Positions 34,727-45,689 of a stretch of 64,000 nt of DNA are shown here, piece after piece. How positions within the stretch are numbered: the first letter of the stretch is position 1; each line of letters begins with the position of its first letter. Origin of the DNA: Clarireedia homoeocarpa (taxonomy: Eukaryota > Ascomycota > Leotiomycetes > Helotiales > Rutstroemiaceae); the NCBI GenBank assembly GCA_001465935.1, contig LNKV01000026.1, positions 62,001 to 126,000 on the forward strand, in the 5' to 3' direction. The notes under the pieces were generated by a model. That model was given only the letters and a program-made list of their open reading frames with translations. It made no database searches and was not told where the DNA came from. A program made the position numbers and the translations under genes.

Positions 34727-37700
34727 ATGCCAAGTCTAGGAAAACGCGCCCTCTCATCGGGCGTGGTCGATTTGACAGGCTCTGATGAAGAAAATGATGT
34801 ACCTCCGAGGAAGCAGCCACGAATTAGTGCAGCAAGCTCAACTCAACCTCCATCAACTCACCCCCAGAGTCTTCGGGATCAATGGCTTGTTGGGGAGAAT
34901 GGCGAAGAGAGCGATATCATTGACCTCAGCCAAGACATTGAAGAAGGATTTGGATGGGTTTGTCTAGGCGCTATCGATGGAAAGATCGTAGGTATCAGAT
35001 ACTACCATGGTTATGCCACACCTGGAGAACAGGTTATGATTAGAAGAGAGCCTGGTAATCCGTATGATTCGAACGCTATCAGAATCAACAATGTTCAAGG
35101 AACTCAAATTGGTCACTTGCCGCGACAATTGGCTGCCAAGCTTGCACCGTATCTTGTGAGTTGTCCCTCTACTGTTGATCTACTCTGGAGGCTCATTGAA
35201 GCCCTTTAGGACGAGAAAACAATCGTTTTGGAGGGTACGCTTGCAGGAGAAAAGTCATATTATGATTGCCCGGTCCTTCTCAAGGTTTTTGGTCCCGGCG
35301 AACCTGTCGCAAGAGCAGAACGTACGTTTTGGTTTCAATATCGTTGAAGTCTCTAGCCGCATCTTGTCAGGGAATGGCACGTCTAATTTAATCCACTGTC
35401 TTGAATTATCGCTAACATGCTAATTTCTGCCTTGCCTAGTGGAACGTAAGTTAAAAGCGGACAGGCTACCTCTGAAGAAGCGAGCTGTGGCGGCTCCAAA
35501 AGCACCAAAAATGCCTGTAGAGCCTCCTTCGAGGAAGAAGTTGGGATATTCGTCTTCCCAGAGTAGTTCAAGTCAGCAAGAACCGGGTATTGCCCAGCCA
35601 GAAATCGATATTTCACACTTTGTTGCACACAGTGAACGCTTTAACCCAAGAGAGGTCGACAAGATGGCAGAAGAACTGGGCGAACCTGAAGAAGTACTCT
35701 CGAAGATGCCTATGGCTGACCAGCCACAAGTTCTTGAATCTACCTTACTTCCTTATCAACGTCAAGGCCTTGCATGGATGCTAGGGAAAGAGAATCCTGT
35801 GCTGCCACAAGCTGGATCCGAGCAAGTAGTCCAATTATGGACACCTGCAGCCGGACGATCGGGTGTTTACAGAAACATTGCTACTAACTACTGTGATAAG
35901 GATCCCAAAGTCGCCAAAGGAGGAATTCTTGCAGACGACATGGGTCTGGGCAAGACCTTACAGGTCATTAGTCTTATTCTTGAAGGTGGACCAGGCACAA
36001 CCTTGATCGTTGCTCCAGTCAGCGTCATGTCGAATTGGCCTCAACAAATGGAGCGACATATCAAGAAGGAAAAGGCTCTGAAAGTGTTTACCTATCATGG
36101 TGCCAACAAAGCTAAAAAGATGACCTTCCGGGACCTTGGAGAGTATGATGTTGTAGTTACGAGTTATGGTACACTTGTCTCAGAACTCTTCCGCGGTACT
36201 AAGACTGCAGGAAAGGTTCCTGCTGCTGATGGACTTTTCTCCATGAATTGGCGTAGAATTGTCTTAGATGAAGGTCATCAGATACGCAATCCAAATACAA
36301 AGGCAGCAATTGCGGCATCGAGCGTTCTTGCTGCGTCACGATGGGTTCTGACTGGCACACCTATTGTCAATTCTATCAAGGATTTCTATTCGATGCTGAA
36401 ATTTATGGGTGTTAGTGGTGGTCTTCAACAACTTGAGATTTTCAATGCTGTGTTCACAAGACCACTGTAAGTATCTCCTTTCGGATTTTTTAGGCGTACT
36501 ATTATGGCATTTATTTTAAGAACAGTAGGCTTACACTCCCCAGGGCCTATGGAGACCGCAACGCAGAGTTGTTATTGCAGACAACAATGAGAGATATGTG
36601 TTTGCGACGGAAGAAGGACATGAAGTTCGTCGATCTAAAGCTCCCTGAGCTGTCCGAATATGTTCATAGAATCAAATTCCGCAATGATGAGAAAGAGAAA
36701 TACGATGCCCTTGAGTAAGTAGCTGTCTTCACTAACTCATATTGGCGTTGTTAGCTGACATTCTCCGCAGAGAGCAAGCCAAGGGCATGACTAAACAGTT
36801 CCAAATGGAGACTCACTCGGGCAAGAAGAACACGATTACCTACACTCATATTCTTGAGATCCTTCTCCGATTGCGCCAGGTATGTTCGCATTGGAAGCTC
36901 TGCGAGTCTAGAGTTACTGGTCTTATGGAAGCGATCGAGAAAGACGACATCGTTATTCTCAACAAAGAAAACCGACTTGCTCTCCAAATGCTTCTACAGC
37001 TCAGCATCGATAGTCACGAAGAATGTTCCATCTGTCTCGAAGAACTTCATTCCCCGGTAATCACCGCTTGTAAGCACGTCTTTGGACTGCAATGCATTGA
37101 ACGCACTATTGAGCTCCAACAAAAATGTCCTCTATGTCGCGCTAACCTTCCTGACACCAAATTCCTCGTTGAACCAGCCAGAGAAGCATCACAGGACGAA
37201 GAAATCAACACAGATGAGCAGTCCTCAAAAACCGAAGCTCTGATGGAGATCCTGAAAGCAACCCATCGCGATCCTCTTTCAAAAGTCGTCATTTTCTCTC
37301 AATGGACTTCATTCCTTAACATTATTCAGAAACAACTCGAGCAAGCTGGCTACAAATTCGCTCGCATTGACGGATCTATGAAACCCGAGCAACGTGATAA
37401 AGGCATGCAGGCTCTCGAGAAAGACCCAGAGTGCCGCATCCTCCTGGCCAGTCTTGCGGTGTGCTCCGTGGGACTTAACCTTATCGCTGCCGATACAGTC
37501 ATCTTGGCGGATTCGTGGTGGGCACCAGCGATCGAGGATCAGGCTGTTGATCGTGTGCATAGATTGGGGCAGAAGAGGAAGTGTACAGTGTGGAGATTAG
37601 TTATGGAGGGAAGTATTGAGGAGAGAGTTCTGGAGATTCAGGCTGAGAAGAGGAAGTTGGTTGGAAAGGCTTTCAGAGAGAAGGCAAAGGGGGAGAAAGG

Positions 37701-37743
37701 GAAGGAGACGAGGATGGGTGATATTATGAAGTTGTTGGCTTAA
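34727..37743 (+). CDS. HIRAN-SNF2-RING helicase/ubiquitin ligase (HLTF/Rad5-like)
   Basis: Swi2/Snf2-family ATPase with an embedded RING finger, of the type that remodels stalled replication forks and ubiquitinates PCNA. Five exons: 34727-35155, 35210-35321, 35440-36466, 36544-36714 and 36771-37743, giving 903 residues. A HIRAN domain lies at about 73-180 (GWVCLGAIDGKIVGIRYYHG, NPYDSNAIRI). The helicase core has GGILADDMGLGKTLQ (near residue 345) and the DEGH box. A C3HC4 RING at about 665-705 (CSICLEELHSPVITACKHVF, CPLCRAN) splits the two helicase lobes. The second lobe has VVIFSQWTSFL and the motif VI region QAVDRVHRLGQKR. At 903 residues it is shorter than canonical Rad5 (about 1,150), so it may be the HLTF/Rad8-like paralogue; orthology is not settled here. 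Confidence 0.93.
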
Positions 37744-38258
37744 AACTGGTATCCTGGATGGTTGCGCGAGTTTTGTGAGGGAGAACAAGGTCTGGCGTTA
37801 TTGGCAAGAATGACGTCTGGGTTATGGTGGGGGTTGGCTTTCTCTCTGAATATCTCTCGGGTTGGTATGGGGTCAATAGATAAGTTTTGCATAAGATTTC
37901 GCTACACTATATGGCTCGTGTACTGGTCGAGGAGTACCGTATCATATGAAATCAATATAAATATCTATTTATGTATTTGTCATATCAAGAAAGAGTAGAT
38001 GAGATTGTACAGAAAAATAGGACGAACAGTCCCGTGTCAGGACCAGTAACGATATTTTTCCAGATAGGCCGTATCTAATACTTCGGAATAAAAGACACAA
38101 AAACCTATGTATGAAACTCTTGTACATCTACCCAATATCGAGGCGGTATATAGTTGGAACATGAAGCTCCGCAGCCAAAGATATCCCCAAACGCCATGGC
38201 CATGTCCGTCATCTATATCCTATCATATGTCCATCTATGTGTCGTATACAACAAAACA
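37744..38258. other. Convergent 3' intergenic region
   Basis: 515 bp between the helicase stop and the DMT-like protein stop. It contains both 3' UTRs. Nothing else was recognised. Confidence 0.5.
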
Positions 38259-39610
38259 TCAAAGCAGTAGGATATCCTCATCACTACCACTCTTCCCCTC
38301 CTCATCATCATCATCCAAAGCCAAATCCAAAACATCCTCCTGCTCCCTGCTTCTCTTTCCATCCGCGGCCTCCCCCTCGGCAATCACACTCCCTCCCAAC
38401 TCCACCTCTTCCGCTAGCAACCCATCACCCTCCTCTTCCCCTCTCCTCCTCTCTCCCCCCTCCAAATCCCCTTTATCCTTCTCCTCCTCTTCTCTCCGCC
38501 CAATAATCACATTCCCGGCGACCAGCAGCGCCGCCCCCACAAACCATAACGGCGGCAGACTCTCGGAGAATATTATAAAGCCAAGTACGGCGGTGATCAT
38601 GAAGTTCGAGGAGGTATTGATGATGGAGACTTGCACGGTGGAGGTCCCGCGCGCGAGGGCTTTGGTGAAGAGGGTCCACATTATGCCGTTGAATAAGAGG
38701 TTGAGGAGGAAGAATATCTAGGGGAGAATGTTAGTTCAGTGGATGCATGCATGGCGGAGGATTATGGGGTGGGATGTGAGGGGGACGTACTCCGCGCACG
38801 CCATATTCCACTACTTTTTCCCCTTCTCCAAGCCCGAAGAAACTCGCTACGCTCTCCGCGAAGGAAGTCGTTAATTGCGTTGTGGTTCTATGCACGGAAG
38901 GAGTCAGTCAAATTTTGGCCTGGTATGTGAGCGCCAGAATGTTTCCATTCCTTCCGGATGGCTTGTAGCGATAGCGGGAGCTATCGTAACTGCAAGTCGC
39001 GAACGAGCGAGCAGCAGCTCCTCCTCCTCATGAGGCCATGGGATTTTAGAACTAGCCATACGGAACTCCCGTAGAACCCAAGACATCCGATGCAATGCGC
39101 GCGCAAAAGCATAGGATGGGAGACAAAAAAAAAAGCAACATACAGTTTCGCAAACACCCCGTTGAAAGCCGCGCAAGCACCACTAGCCACAGCCAATAAA
39201 ATCCATTGCGTCTTGCGGCTAATATTATCCATCGCGGTATCGTTTTCTTCTGCTTCTAGAACTGCGACTTCGGTTTCCTCTTCGTCGTCCTGCGTAATTG
39301 AATGTTCAGATGTCGATAGCGCCCCGTAAGACGGGCTATTATTGTTGTCCTTGGCACTGTTGTCCTTGGCATCGTCATGATTTGCCCTTGCGGTTGCGCC
39401 TATGCTGCCCACCCCTGCACCTACTGTTGCGCCTAGGAGAGGTTGACGTGGATCGTCGGACGCCGAGGCGGTTGCGTGTAAGTGGTCCATGTTCTTGGTT
39501 GTGGGACCGAATTTGATGCCTGTGGTGACTGAATTGTGGTCGTTATCAGAATCATTGGGGTTGCCGCTAGATGAAAGTTGGTTTGTTCGGCGTTTGCTTA
39601 GGCGTTGCAT
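38259..39610 (-). CDS. EamA/DMT-like small membrane transporter (TMEM234-type)
   Basis: Predicted membrane protein of the drug/metabolite transporter superfamily. Three exons: 39610-39144, 38887-38791 and 38717-38259, giving 340 residues. A hydrophilic, Asp/Asn-rich N-terminus of about 130 residues is followed by membrane segments near WILLAVASGACAAFNGVFA, IFFLLNLLFNGIMWTLFT, SSNFMITAVLGFIIFSE and LWFVGAALLVAGNVIIG. The soluble segment VEYGVRG joins exon 2 to exon 3. That pattern, with the FTKALARGTSTVQVSIINTS signature, fits the four-helix half-size members. The C-terminal 70 residues are Glu/Arg/Asp-rich, and the DNA there is a CT-rich low-complexity stretch. Intron 1 is 256 bp. Substrate is unknown. 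Confidence 0.85.
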
Positions 39611-40051
39611 GGTGAATGGATGTGCCTAGAGCTGGGGATCGGATCGCTCGCGTCGTAGGGAAGCTCCTTCGTTTGAGGTGCTGGAGTAGCTCGATTTATG
39701 GGTGTAATATGACCCTAATCTGACACCCTCTACACGTATAAGTCCACGTGACCCTTCACCACTCTTGCTCATGCCGCTCAGGACCGCTCAGTTTCGGCCC
39801 ATGCCAGCTCAGGTTTGCCTGGGAAAATGTCAATTATTTTAACAGAGGTCCAGTGTTGTCAGTAGTGTAAACCGTGTAAACTAGCGCAGTTTGAGGGTAT
39901 TCCCAAACGTACGGCAGTGCGTTTGAGGGGTCACAAAACGGACGGAGTGTAGTGCGTGCAAACGGCCGTGTCTTGGCAGTGCACTATCGGAACGCCAAGA
40001 AGAGGAATATAATTCAAATTCAAAGTAATATCTACAGTTCTACTACCCAAA

Positions 40052-40255
40052 TTAGTAGCTCTTCTCGTTAGGATCACTCTCGTACAATAATTCCTCCTTA
40101 AAACTCGATACACCTAACCTCGATTTTAAACACTCAAGCGCCTTCAACAACACTATTCCTATTCTGTTACGACGATCTGTAAGAGTGATCTTTGCGGCCG
40201 AAAAGAGATATTCAACGTCGGCCGATATAGCAGACACAGAATATCGTATAAATTC
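40052..40255 (-). pseudogene. Fragment of a hAT-family transposase (C-terminal dimerisation region)
   Basis: A short minus-strand frame reads SAISADVEYLFSAAKITLTD followed by RRNRI and LLKALECLKS. This matches the end of hAT transposases, where SADVERVFS-type and LTDRRNRL-type motifs precede the ECLKSW helix. The frame continues upstream for a few codons (about to 40255) and ends at a stop after DPNEKSY. The rest of the transposase (BED finger, RNase H core) is absent, so this is a dead fragment. Confidence 0.75.
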
Positions 40256-40771
40256 AATGTAGTAGTAGAGTTGTTGATAGATTGATAGTAATATTAGTGA
40301 TTAAAATTGGATCGAAGTAAATAGCTTCAATATATCTAGTTTGGTACTAACCTTAAAATCTTAAGCGAGACTAATGTTTTAGGGCCCTGTTTGGTCATAT
40401 GATTCACCTCCTCTGCCCACGTTGTCGCTGTACACTTAGTATACGGCTAGTGCGTGCCGTTTTTGAGGATATAAAACTGTTTGTACTATCAGTTTCAATA
40501 TCACAAACTACACGGGTTCTACTATTACACTAGCGCACACGGTGGGCGTGCACTATTGTACGGCACACTACGTCAGAAGGGAGTAGACCCAGACGACCTG
40601 ATCCAGGCAGCCCTTCAGGACGGTTTGTCTGAAGACAAATCCGACATAAACAGCGAACCAATCCACTGAAAGCTTGCTGAAAGCACTGAGAAGCCGTACG
40701 ACCGAATGATGGCAGTATAGTATGCATACGGTGCACACACTACTTCCTACATACAATTATACTTTAGTCTT

Positions 40772-40795
40772 GGGACTGCCTGAGTAGGCAGTCCC
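40772..40795. repeat. Perfect 10-bp stem-loop
   Basis: Arms GGGACTGCCT (40772-40781) and AGGCAGTCCC (40786-40795) flank a GAGT loop. It is the longest of a cluster of five structures that share a CCT-loop-AGG core. Confidence 0.85.
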
Positions 40796-40889
40796 GCCAC
40801 AGTTTCCATCGCGGCTTCATGCCTAATAGGTAACACTAGGGAACTACACCACTGATTTCAAAACATGCTGTCGACATAAAACAGCTGTA

Positions 40890-40906
40890 GGTACCTATCA
40901 GGTACC
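40890..40906. repeat. Perfect 7-bp stem-loop
   Basis: Arms GGTACCT (40890-40896) and AGGTACC (40900-40906) flank an ATC loop. It has the same CCT-loop-AGG core as the structure at 40772. Confidence 0.85.
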
Positions 40907-40930
40907 AGAGACACAATAAAGTCGTAGCGA

Positions 40931-40950
40931 GGATGCCTATGAAGGCATCC
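40931..40950. repeat. Perfect 8-bp stem-loop
   Basis: Arms GGATGCCT (40931-40938) and AGGCATCC (40943-40950) flank an ATGA loop. It has the same CCT-loop-AGG core as its two neighbours. Confidence 0.85.
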
Positions 40951-41012
40951 CTGAGGACTTCGAGTGTAAATGTACCTAGAAGGTCACTTAATAAAAGATA
41001 CACTTGATCACA

Positions 41013-42746
41013 TTATCCCACCGTATATGCAATGTATTGGGAAGAACCATTGCATGTATATTTGCTCCTAGGCTTTCGGCTCTTGGGCTCTGAGCTTTTG
41101 GACTTTTGCCGCTTCGAGCGTTTTTGAGGTGGACCCTTATACTCTTCTTCCACGGACGTTTCCCTTTCGTCCTGACTATCATCCTCATCTTCATCCTTCT
41201 GGGCAAAGCTAGGCATTGTGCTTGACGACCGGTCATACACTTCTTCATCTTCCTTATCCTCATTGTTTTCCCCCTCTTCCTCTTGCTCTTCCTCTTCGTC
41301 TTCCTCATCGTCGTTTGTTTGTGCTGCCATTTGAGCTGCTGTCTCATTTGCGTGCGTGATTGCGGTATTTCGGTACTCTTTTGTCAAGTCTATGGCATTC
41401 TTGAATGCAGTGGCCCCTTGTAGGAAGGTGTTCTTGTTACCAGTCATGCTCCAGCTATCTAGTTGATGCATGTAATACTCAGGCCGCGTACCGGGACCGT
41501 TCGGCTGCGCAGCGGAGTGCCCATACATCTTGAGCACGCCAGCATGATAAGTTGTGGAGATCGCAGAAATATTGTTGTCGTAGTCCGGCTCGTCCTGCCC
41601 ATATGTCTGAAGACTATGCATCGCCCTTGCTCCTATCGCACCGTCATGGCAGGCCTGCCGTAGGGCCACCACTGTTGACCCACTTGGCCCCTTCGCCTCC
41701 AGGAAGAAGTTTGGCGCAATAAGATATGTCGGTTGGGGGACGATATGGCTGCTGAGTGCTCCACGGACGGTTGGGTCGAGCTGCTCAGGCTGTGCGCCGT
41801 AGTAGTAATCCGGTACAGCCTTTGTATTATTATCCGCAAAAGGTGCAATGTGAGTGAAGGGGACATCATCTTCGGCGCCTTCGGAAGCGCCTATAGCATT
41901 CAGCAGAGCGGGAAGGACTTTCGTCTTTACATTTTGCTCCCTACGTGCTTCTGCATCCTTATCCACAAAATCTTGGCGCCCCCCATCTGAGAATCTAGAA
42001 GGTGAGAGAGAGGGCCGATACTGAGCTAATCTTCGGTTGACCGCTTCATAGTCACCAGCTAATGGCGGTCTACTGCCATCTGGGTATTTGTAACCATACT
42101 GGTAAACGCCAACATCAATATGATTCTGTTCAAAGTTGGCGTCGTACGGCGATGATTTTGCGGAATATGTAGTCACGCCGGATTTGGTTTTTCCAGATGT
42201 GGTTTTCGCTGTGGTTTTCGTTTTAGAGCTAGATGAAGAAGAAATCCTTTTACGGGAGGAACTTGCTCGACTTGAGCTCATCATACAATTAGGAGAATGA
42301 GTAGGTTCCGAATACTAAAGAACATTGTTAGCTCGAGCGTCAAACGATAGAAAATACGCAGCATATACGCCAATTAGATCTGATAAGTCCGGACCACCGC
42401 GCCGAGCAAATCGCTCGACGTCTTTCGAGCGCCTCGGTGAACAGCGACGAAGAAACCCGGCAGCGGATATGTGCTTATGAGCGTTCTTGTGTTGCTTAGC
42501 CCGGAAATTTCGAGTGATCGGTCGGCGAGCTTGAAACCGCGATGAACGTAGAACAGTACTCCTTCGGTTTAACTCTCTTAATGCGCGTTTGGTCAACCAG
42601 ACCTTCGACAAGCTATCCCAAAACTCTGGTGGTTCTACGTGTTCGTGATGCTGGAGCTTCTGCCTCTTAGATGAGGGCGGCGATGGAAGTGGATTTTGCT
42701 CCGTCCGCTGACGCTTGCGTGGATTGGAAAGTTGTTCTTCGGACAT
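41013..42746 (-). CDS. Fungal DUF7924-type protein (putative PD-(D/E)XK-like fold)
   Basis: Member of a fungus-specific family of unknown function. Two exons, 42746-42369 and 42314-41013, give 559 residues. Splicing with a GTATAT donor, GCTAACA branch and TTTAG acceptor joins GGPDLSDLIG to YSEPT, matching the unbroken family sequence; without it two separate frames appear. The basic N-terminus (NPRKRQR, SSKRQKL) looks nuclear. Then come FWDSLSKVWLTKRALRELNR, SPYDANFEQNHIDVGVYQYG, RPSLSPSRFSDGGRQDF and the core NFFLEAKGPSGSTVVALRQA with CHDGAIGARAMHSLQTYGQD. The ExK in LEAK is compatible with a restriction-nuclease-like fold (inference). The tail has a long Glu/Asp run and Lys/Arg-rich end. 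It is divergent from a CK1-like kinase, 456 bp apart. An in-frame upstream ATG at 42827 is possible. Confidence 0.82.
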
Positions 42747-43202
42747 GTAAAAATGATTAACAGCAGGATTGTTAAGAGTCTCGAGGGCGGCTGTAGAACA
42801 GCGGATATATCGCACCCTGCGCGACATATCTCACTGATGCTGTTGAAATGGTTGGGTTGGGATGTGCTGGGACCTCGGGACCTCGCGCTTGCAGGTCTTG
42901 GCGGCGGGTGACCGGGGCTAGGGTGGGAAAGCATGCAATAAGAGGCAGAAAAAAATAACCTTTATTCATGGGTGGAAAGGGTAATACTGTACGTTTGAGT
43001 CAGAGCAGCTATACTCAACCGCACCCCGCACCTTTTTATCCAGCCTGGTACTGACCTCGACCCCAGGCAACAAAATGTATTGATATCTCAGGATAAATAG
43101 TATGCCTTAAGATTGAGGTATGTAAATTTGACTTTGAAGGTGTTGAAGACGATATCTCCATACTACTGCCACAGCTTTTTATTCAGCACTGCAACTCTTT
43201 AG
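42747..43202. promoter_or_regulatory. Divergent promoter region DUF7924-type gene / CK1-like kinase
   Basis: 456 bp between the two starts. It could serve both genes. No operator was recognised. Confidence 0.45.
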
Positions 43203-44314
43203 ATGTCCAAACAAGAGAAACCGCTGGTCTGTAATTCCTTGGGCTGATAACCCTACCGTTATTCCACAGCGTAACTCATTACATTCGACAGGATCTTCGC
43301 GTCAACGGCCAGTACCGCCTCTTAAGACGACTGGGAAGCGGAGGCTTTGGTGAAGTTTACGAAGGCATCGACGTCAAAAATTCCCAACATGTAGCGTTGA
43401 AGCTACAACACGTCCGAAGCAGAAACTCAGAGAGTCTCCAAAATGAAATCGACATCTATAAAGAACTCGCCGGCAGGGCGGGAATACCAAAACTATATTG
43501 GAGCGGGGAAGAATGTGACTACAATGTCATGGTGTTCGAACTTCTCGGACCGAACCTGGAAGATTTGTTCAACTATTGTGGCCGACAATTCTCGCTTCGG
43601 ACTGTATTAATGCTAGCAGACCAGCTAATCCGCCGGTTTCAGTATATCCACTCTAAAGGGTTTATCCACCAGGATGTCAAGCCCGAGAATTTACTCATGG
43701 GCCGTGGTACACGAGGGAATATCGTCTACATCACTGATACAGGTCTTGCGGAGAGTTTCACCGACGAAGCAGCCAGACGTTACGGTCGACGTCCCGAGAG
43801 AGAAGGTCCTGTTTTGGGTACTGCGCGGTATGCTAGCATTAATGCTCACCGTGGCGTCGGTAAGTGGCTAGTTGTTACGATATATATAAAGCAGCGTTGA
43901 CATTTTACAGACCAATTACCCGCAGATGATATGGAGGCGTTAGGATACGTTTTCGTGTACTTCCTCCAGCAAGGCAACCTTCCCTGGAAAGGGCTCCAGG
44001 CTAGAAGCCGGTCGGAAAGAGAACTGGCCATTCTACGGAAAAAACAGTCGACGTCATCTGATGCACTGTGCAAGGGCTTGCCGAATGAGTTCGCGCAATA
44101 TTTCGATCATATCAAGAGGTCTCGCGATAACGATGGGGGCGTTGATTACAGGTATCTGCTCCGCCTGTTCCGCAGCCTCTTCCAGCGCCATCGTTTCAAG
44201 TATGACAACGTCTATGACTGGACGCTCTTGAAATACATGGAACATCTACAGAAACGGGGGATTAAATTGGATGATGAGATGATGAGTACTGAAATCATTG
44301 ATCCTGCTGAGTGA
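43203..44314 (+). CDS. CK1-like protein kinase with altered HRD and DFG motifs
   Basis: Kinase of the casein kinase 1 group. Three exons: 43203-43226 (24 bp), 43292-43859 and 43911-44314, giving 331 residues. Exon 1 ends with an unusual GTCTGT donor, but the joined start MSKQEKPLDLRVNGQYRLLR restores the CK1 N-terminus. The loop GSGGFGEVYEG and lysine VALKLQ are normal. The catalytic loop reads FIHQDVKPENLLMG, so HRD has become HQD with Asp and Asn kept. The metal motif reads ITDTGLAESF, DTG in place of DFG. The CK1 hallmark GTARYASINAH is intact, then DDMEALGYVFVYFLQQGNLP. The protein ends shortly after the kinase domain. Catalytic Lys, Asp, Asn and Asp all remain, so activity is possible. 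It is a diverged accessory paralogue, not the conserved housekeeping CK1. Confidence 0.85.
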
Positions 44315-45689
44315 TCTGTCATGTACATGGCAAGACTAAGGCCTACCAAACAACTGCCTCAAAGAGTATGTGGTTGCAGACGGGTACAATCTTATTGCCT
44401 GATGTTAGAGAAGTTTGCTCTGGATTTAGCGGGCTCTTCCTTCCTTTCCTTCCTCTCTTCTCCCACCATGTCTCTTCCGCTTCCTCTCCCTCAACACCCG
44501 TGCGCAATTTATCAAGCCATTGATATATGAGCCTCATACTCTGTCAGACACTAGCCGGAATCATGGCTGCTTGTCTCGCCGAAATATGCCTCAACGGCCG
44601 GGCCCCGCAAGTCTACGATGACGCAGCTTGCTTCCGATATGTCCGCCCTAAGCTGATGCCTGCTGCATACCCTTGATTATTTGGGCTTAACAGATGGGAC
44701 TTCGGATATGGCTCATCCTTCGACAAGCTACGACCGTGCTGATTCCACTGAGCGGTTCGCATGACCAGCCTCTGCGGCATCTGAGCGTCCTCCATCCAGG
44801 TCTGCCAGCGACCTTGTGTGCATTTGTGGATCCGGTGTGCCTTGGTGGAGCCTTGTCAGTCTCTCTGACGGCAGCTATCTTTGTCCAATCACTCTACGCT
44901 TTACCAGTCAATTATCATGCCCTTGAACGATCAATTTCTGGCCAACAGTCATCTTTTGATCCTTCTCACAAGACTGAAGCCCTCAGAGTCAATACTTTTG
45001 CGACTGTGGAACTGTCGATCAGAGCTGACCCCTGGTGAATGGCAGCTTCTCGGCGGTGTTGGGCGAATATAATCTCTTGTGCAGTTGAGAATCTAGGTTA
45101 GGGAAAGTATACTGAAATATTGTAGACTGCACATAATTCTACATAAATTGAAAATAAAGCAGCCACTTCTAATTCTGTAGATTTTACATGGTGCATTGCA
45201 ATTGTTCATGAATAGACGTTGAACATTAGGTTCGACCAATATGCTATTGGCTGAAAGGTAGAGGCGTGGTGTCCTCAGAACTAGATCCACCTGTACATAG
45301 GGGTTCCGAAAATCGAGCCCCCTTCAAGTCGCTCAGAGCCCAAATTAAGTACTGGACCTTGAAACAATTTCACGAACTGCAAAGCGGCGCTACTTCACCA
45401 CCAGTTCCAGAGCAATGACGCCACTATACAAGCCATTCTATTTCACTGTCGATTCTTGGGACCCAACCTCGCTAAAAGATCGAGCTGCATAATCAGGCTA
45501 TTGCGAAGATAAATACTTCTAATGAGATGAACGGTATTCAGTTTCTATGGACTACTGACTGTCATAGAGCTCAACTTTTGTATCTGGACCATGCTTGCGG
45601 GACAAGGGGTCTACTTCTGATTCACGGTGGAAACAAATATGAAACTCCTAATTCACTTCTAGACGCCGTTTTCTCCAGGAGGCCTCCAA
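44315..45689. other. Gene-free interval, possibly decayed sequence
   Basis: 1.4 kb with only short overlapping frames (60-115 codons) and no recognisable domain, splice pattern or RNA gene. It borders a pseudogene and a TA-rich tract, so decayed transposon or gene sequence is possible but was not identified. Confidence 0.45.

Larger units (their letters stand above)
39611..41012. other. Gene-free accessory interval with transposon fragment and stem-loops
   Basis: 1.4 kb between the DMT-like start and the DUF7924-type stop. It holds a hAT transposase C-terminal fragment (40052-40255), scattered GTGCGT/ACGGC short repeats at 39900-40000 and 40440-40570 that could be the sub-terminal repeats of the same element, and a cluster of five CCT-N3/4-AGG stem-loops. 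Plus-strand frames at 40481-40669 have no domain. Confidence 0.6.

Noticed and set aside
42315..42827. Separate upstream gene next to the DUF7924-type ORF
   Set aside because: A well-formed intron joins the two frames into one protein matching the family order, so they are one gene.
45230..45241. GGTTCGACC considered as a tRNA B box
   Set aside because: Does not fit GGTTCGANNCC fully, and no A box or acceptor stem could be found around it.
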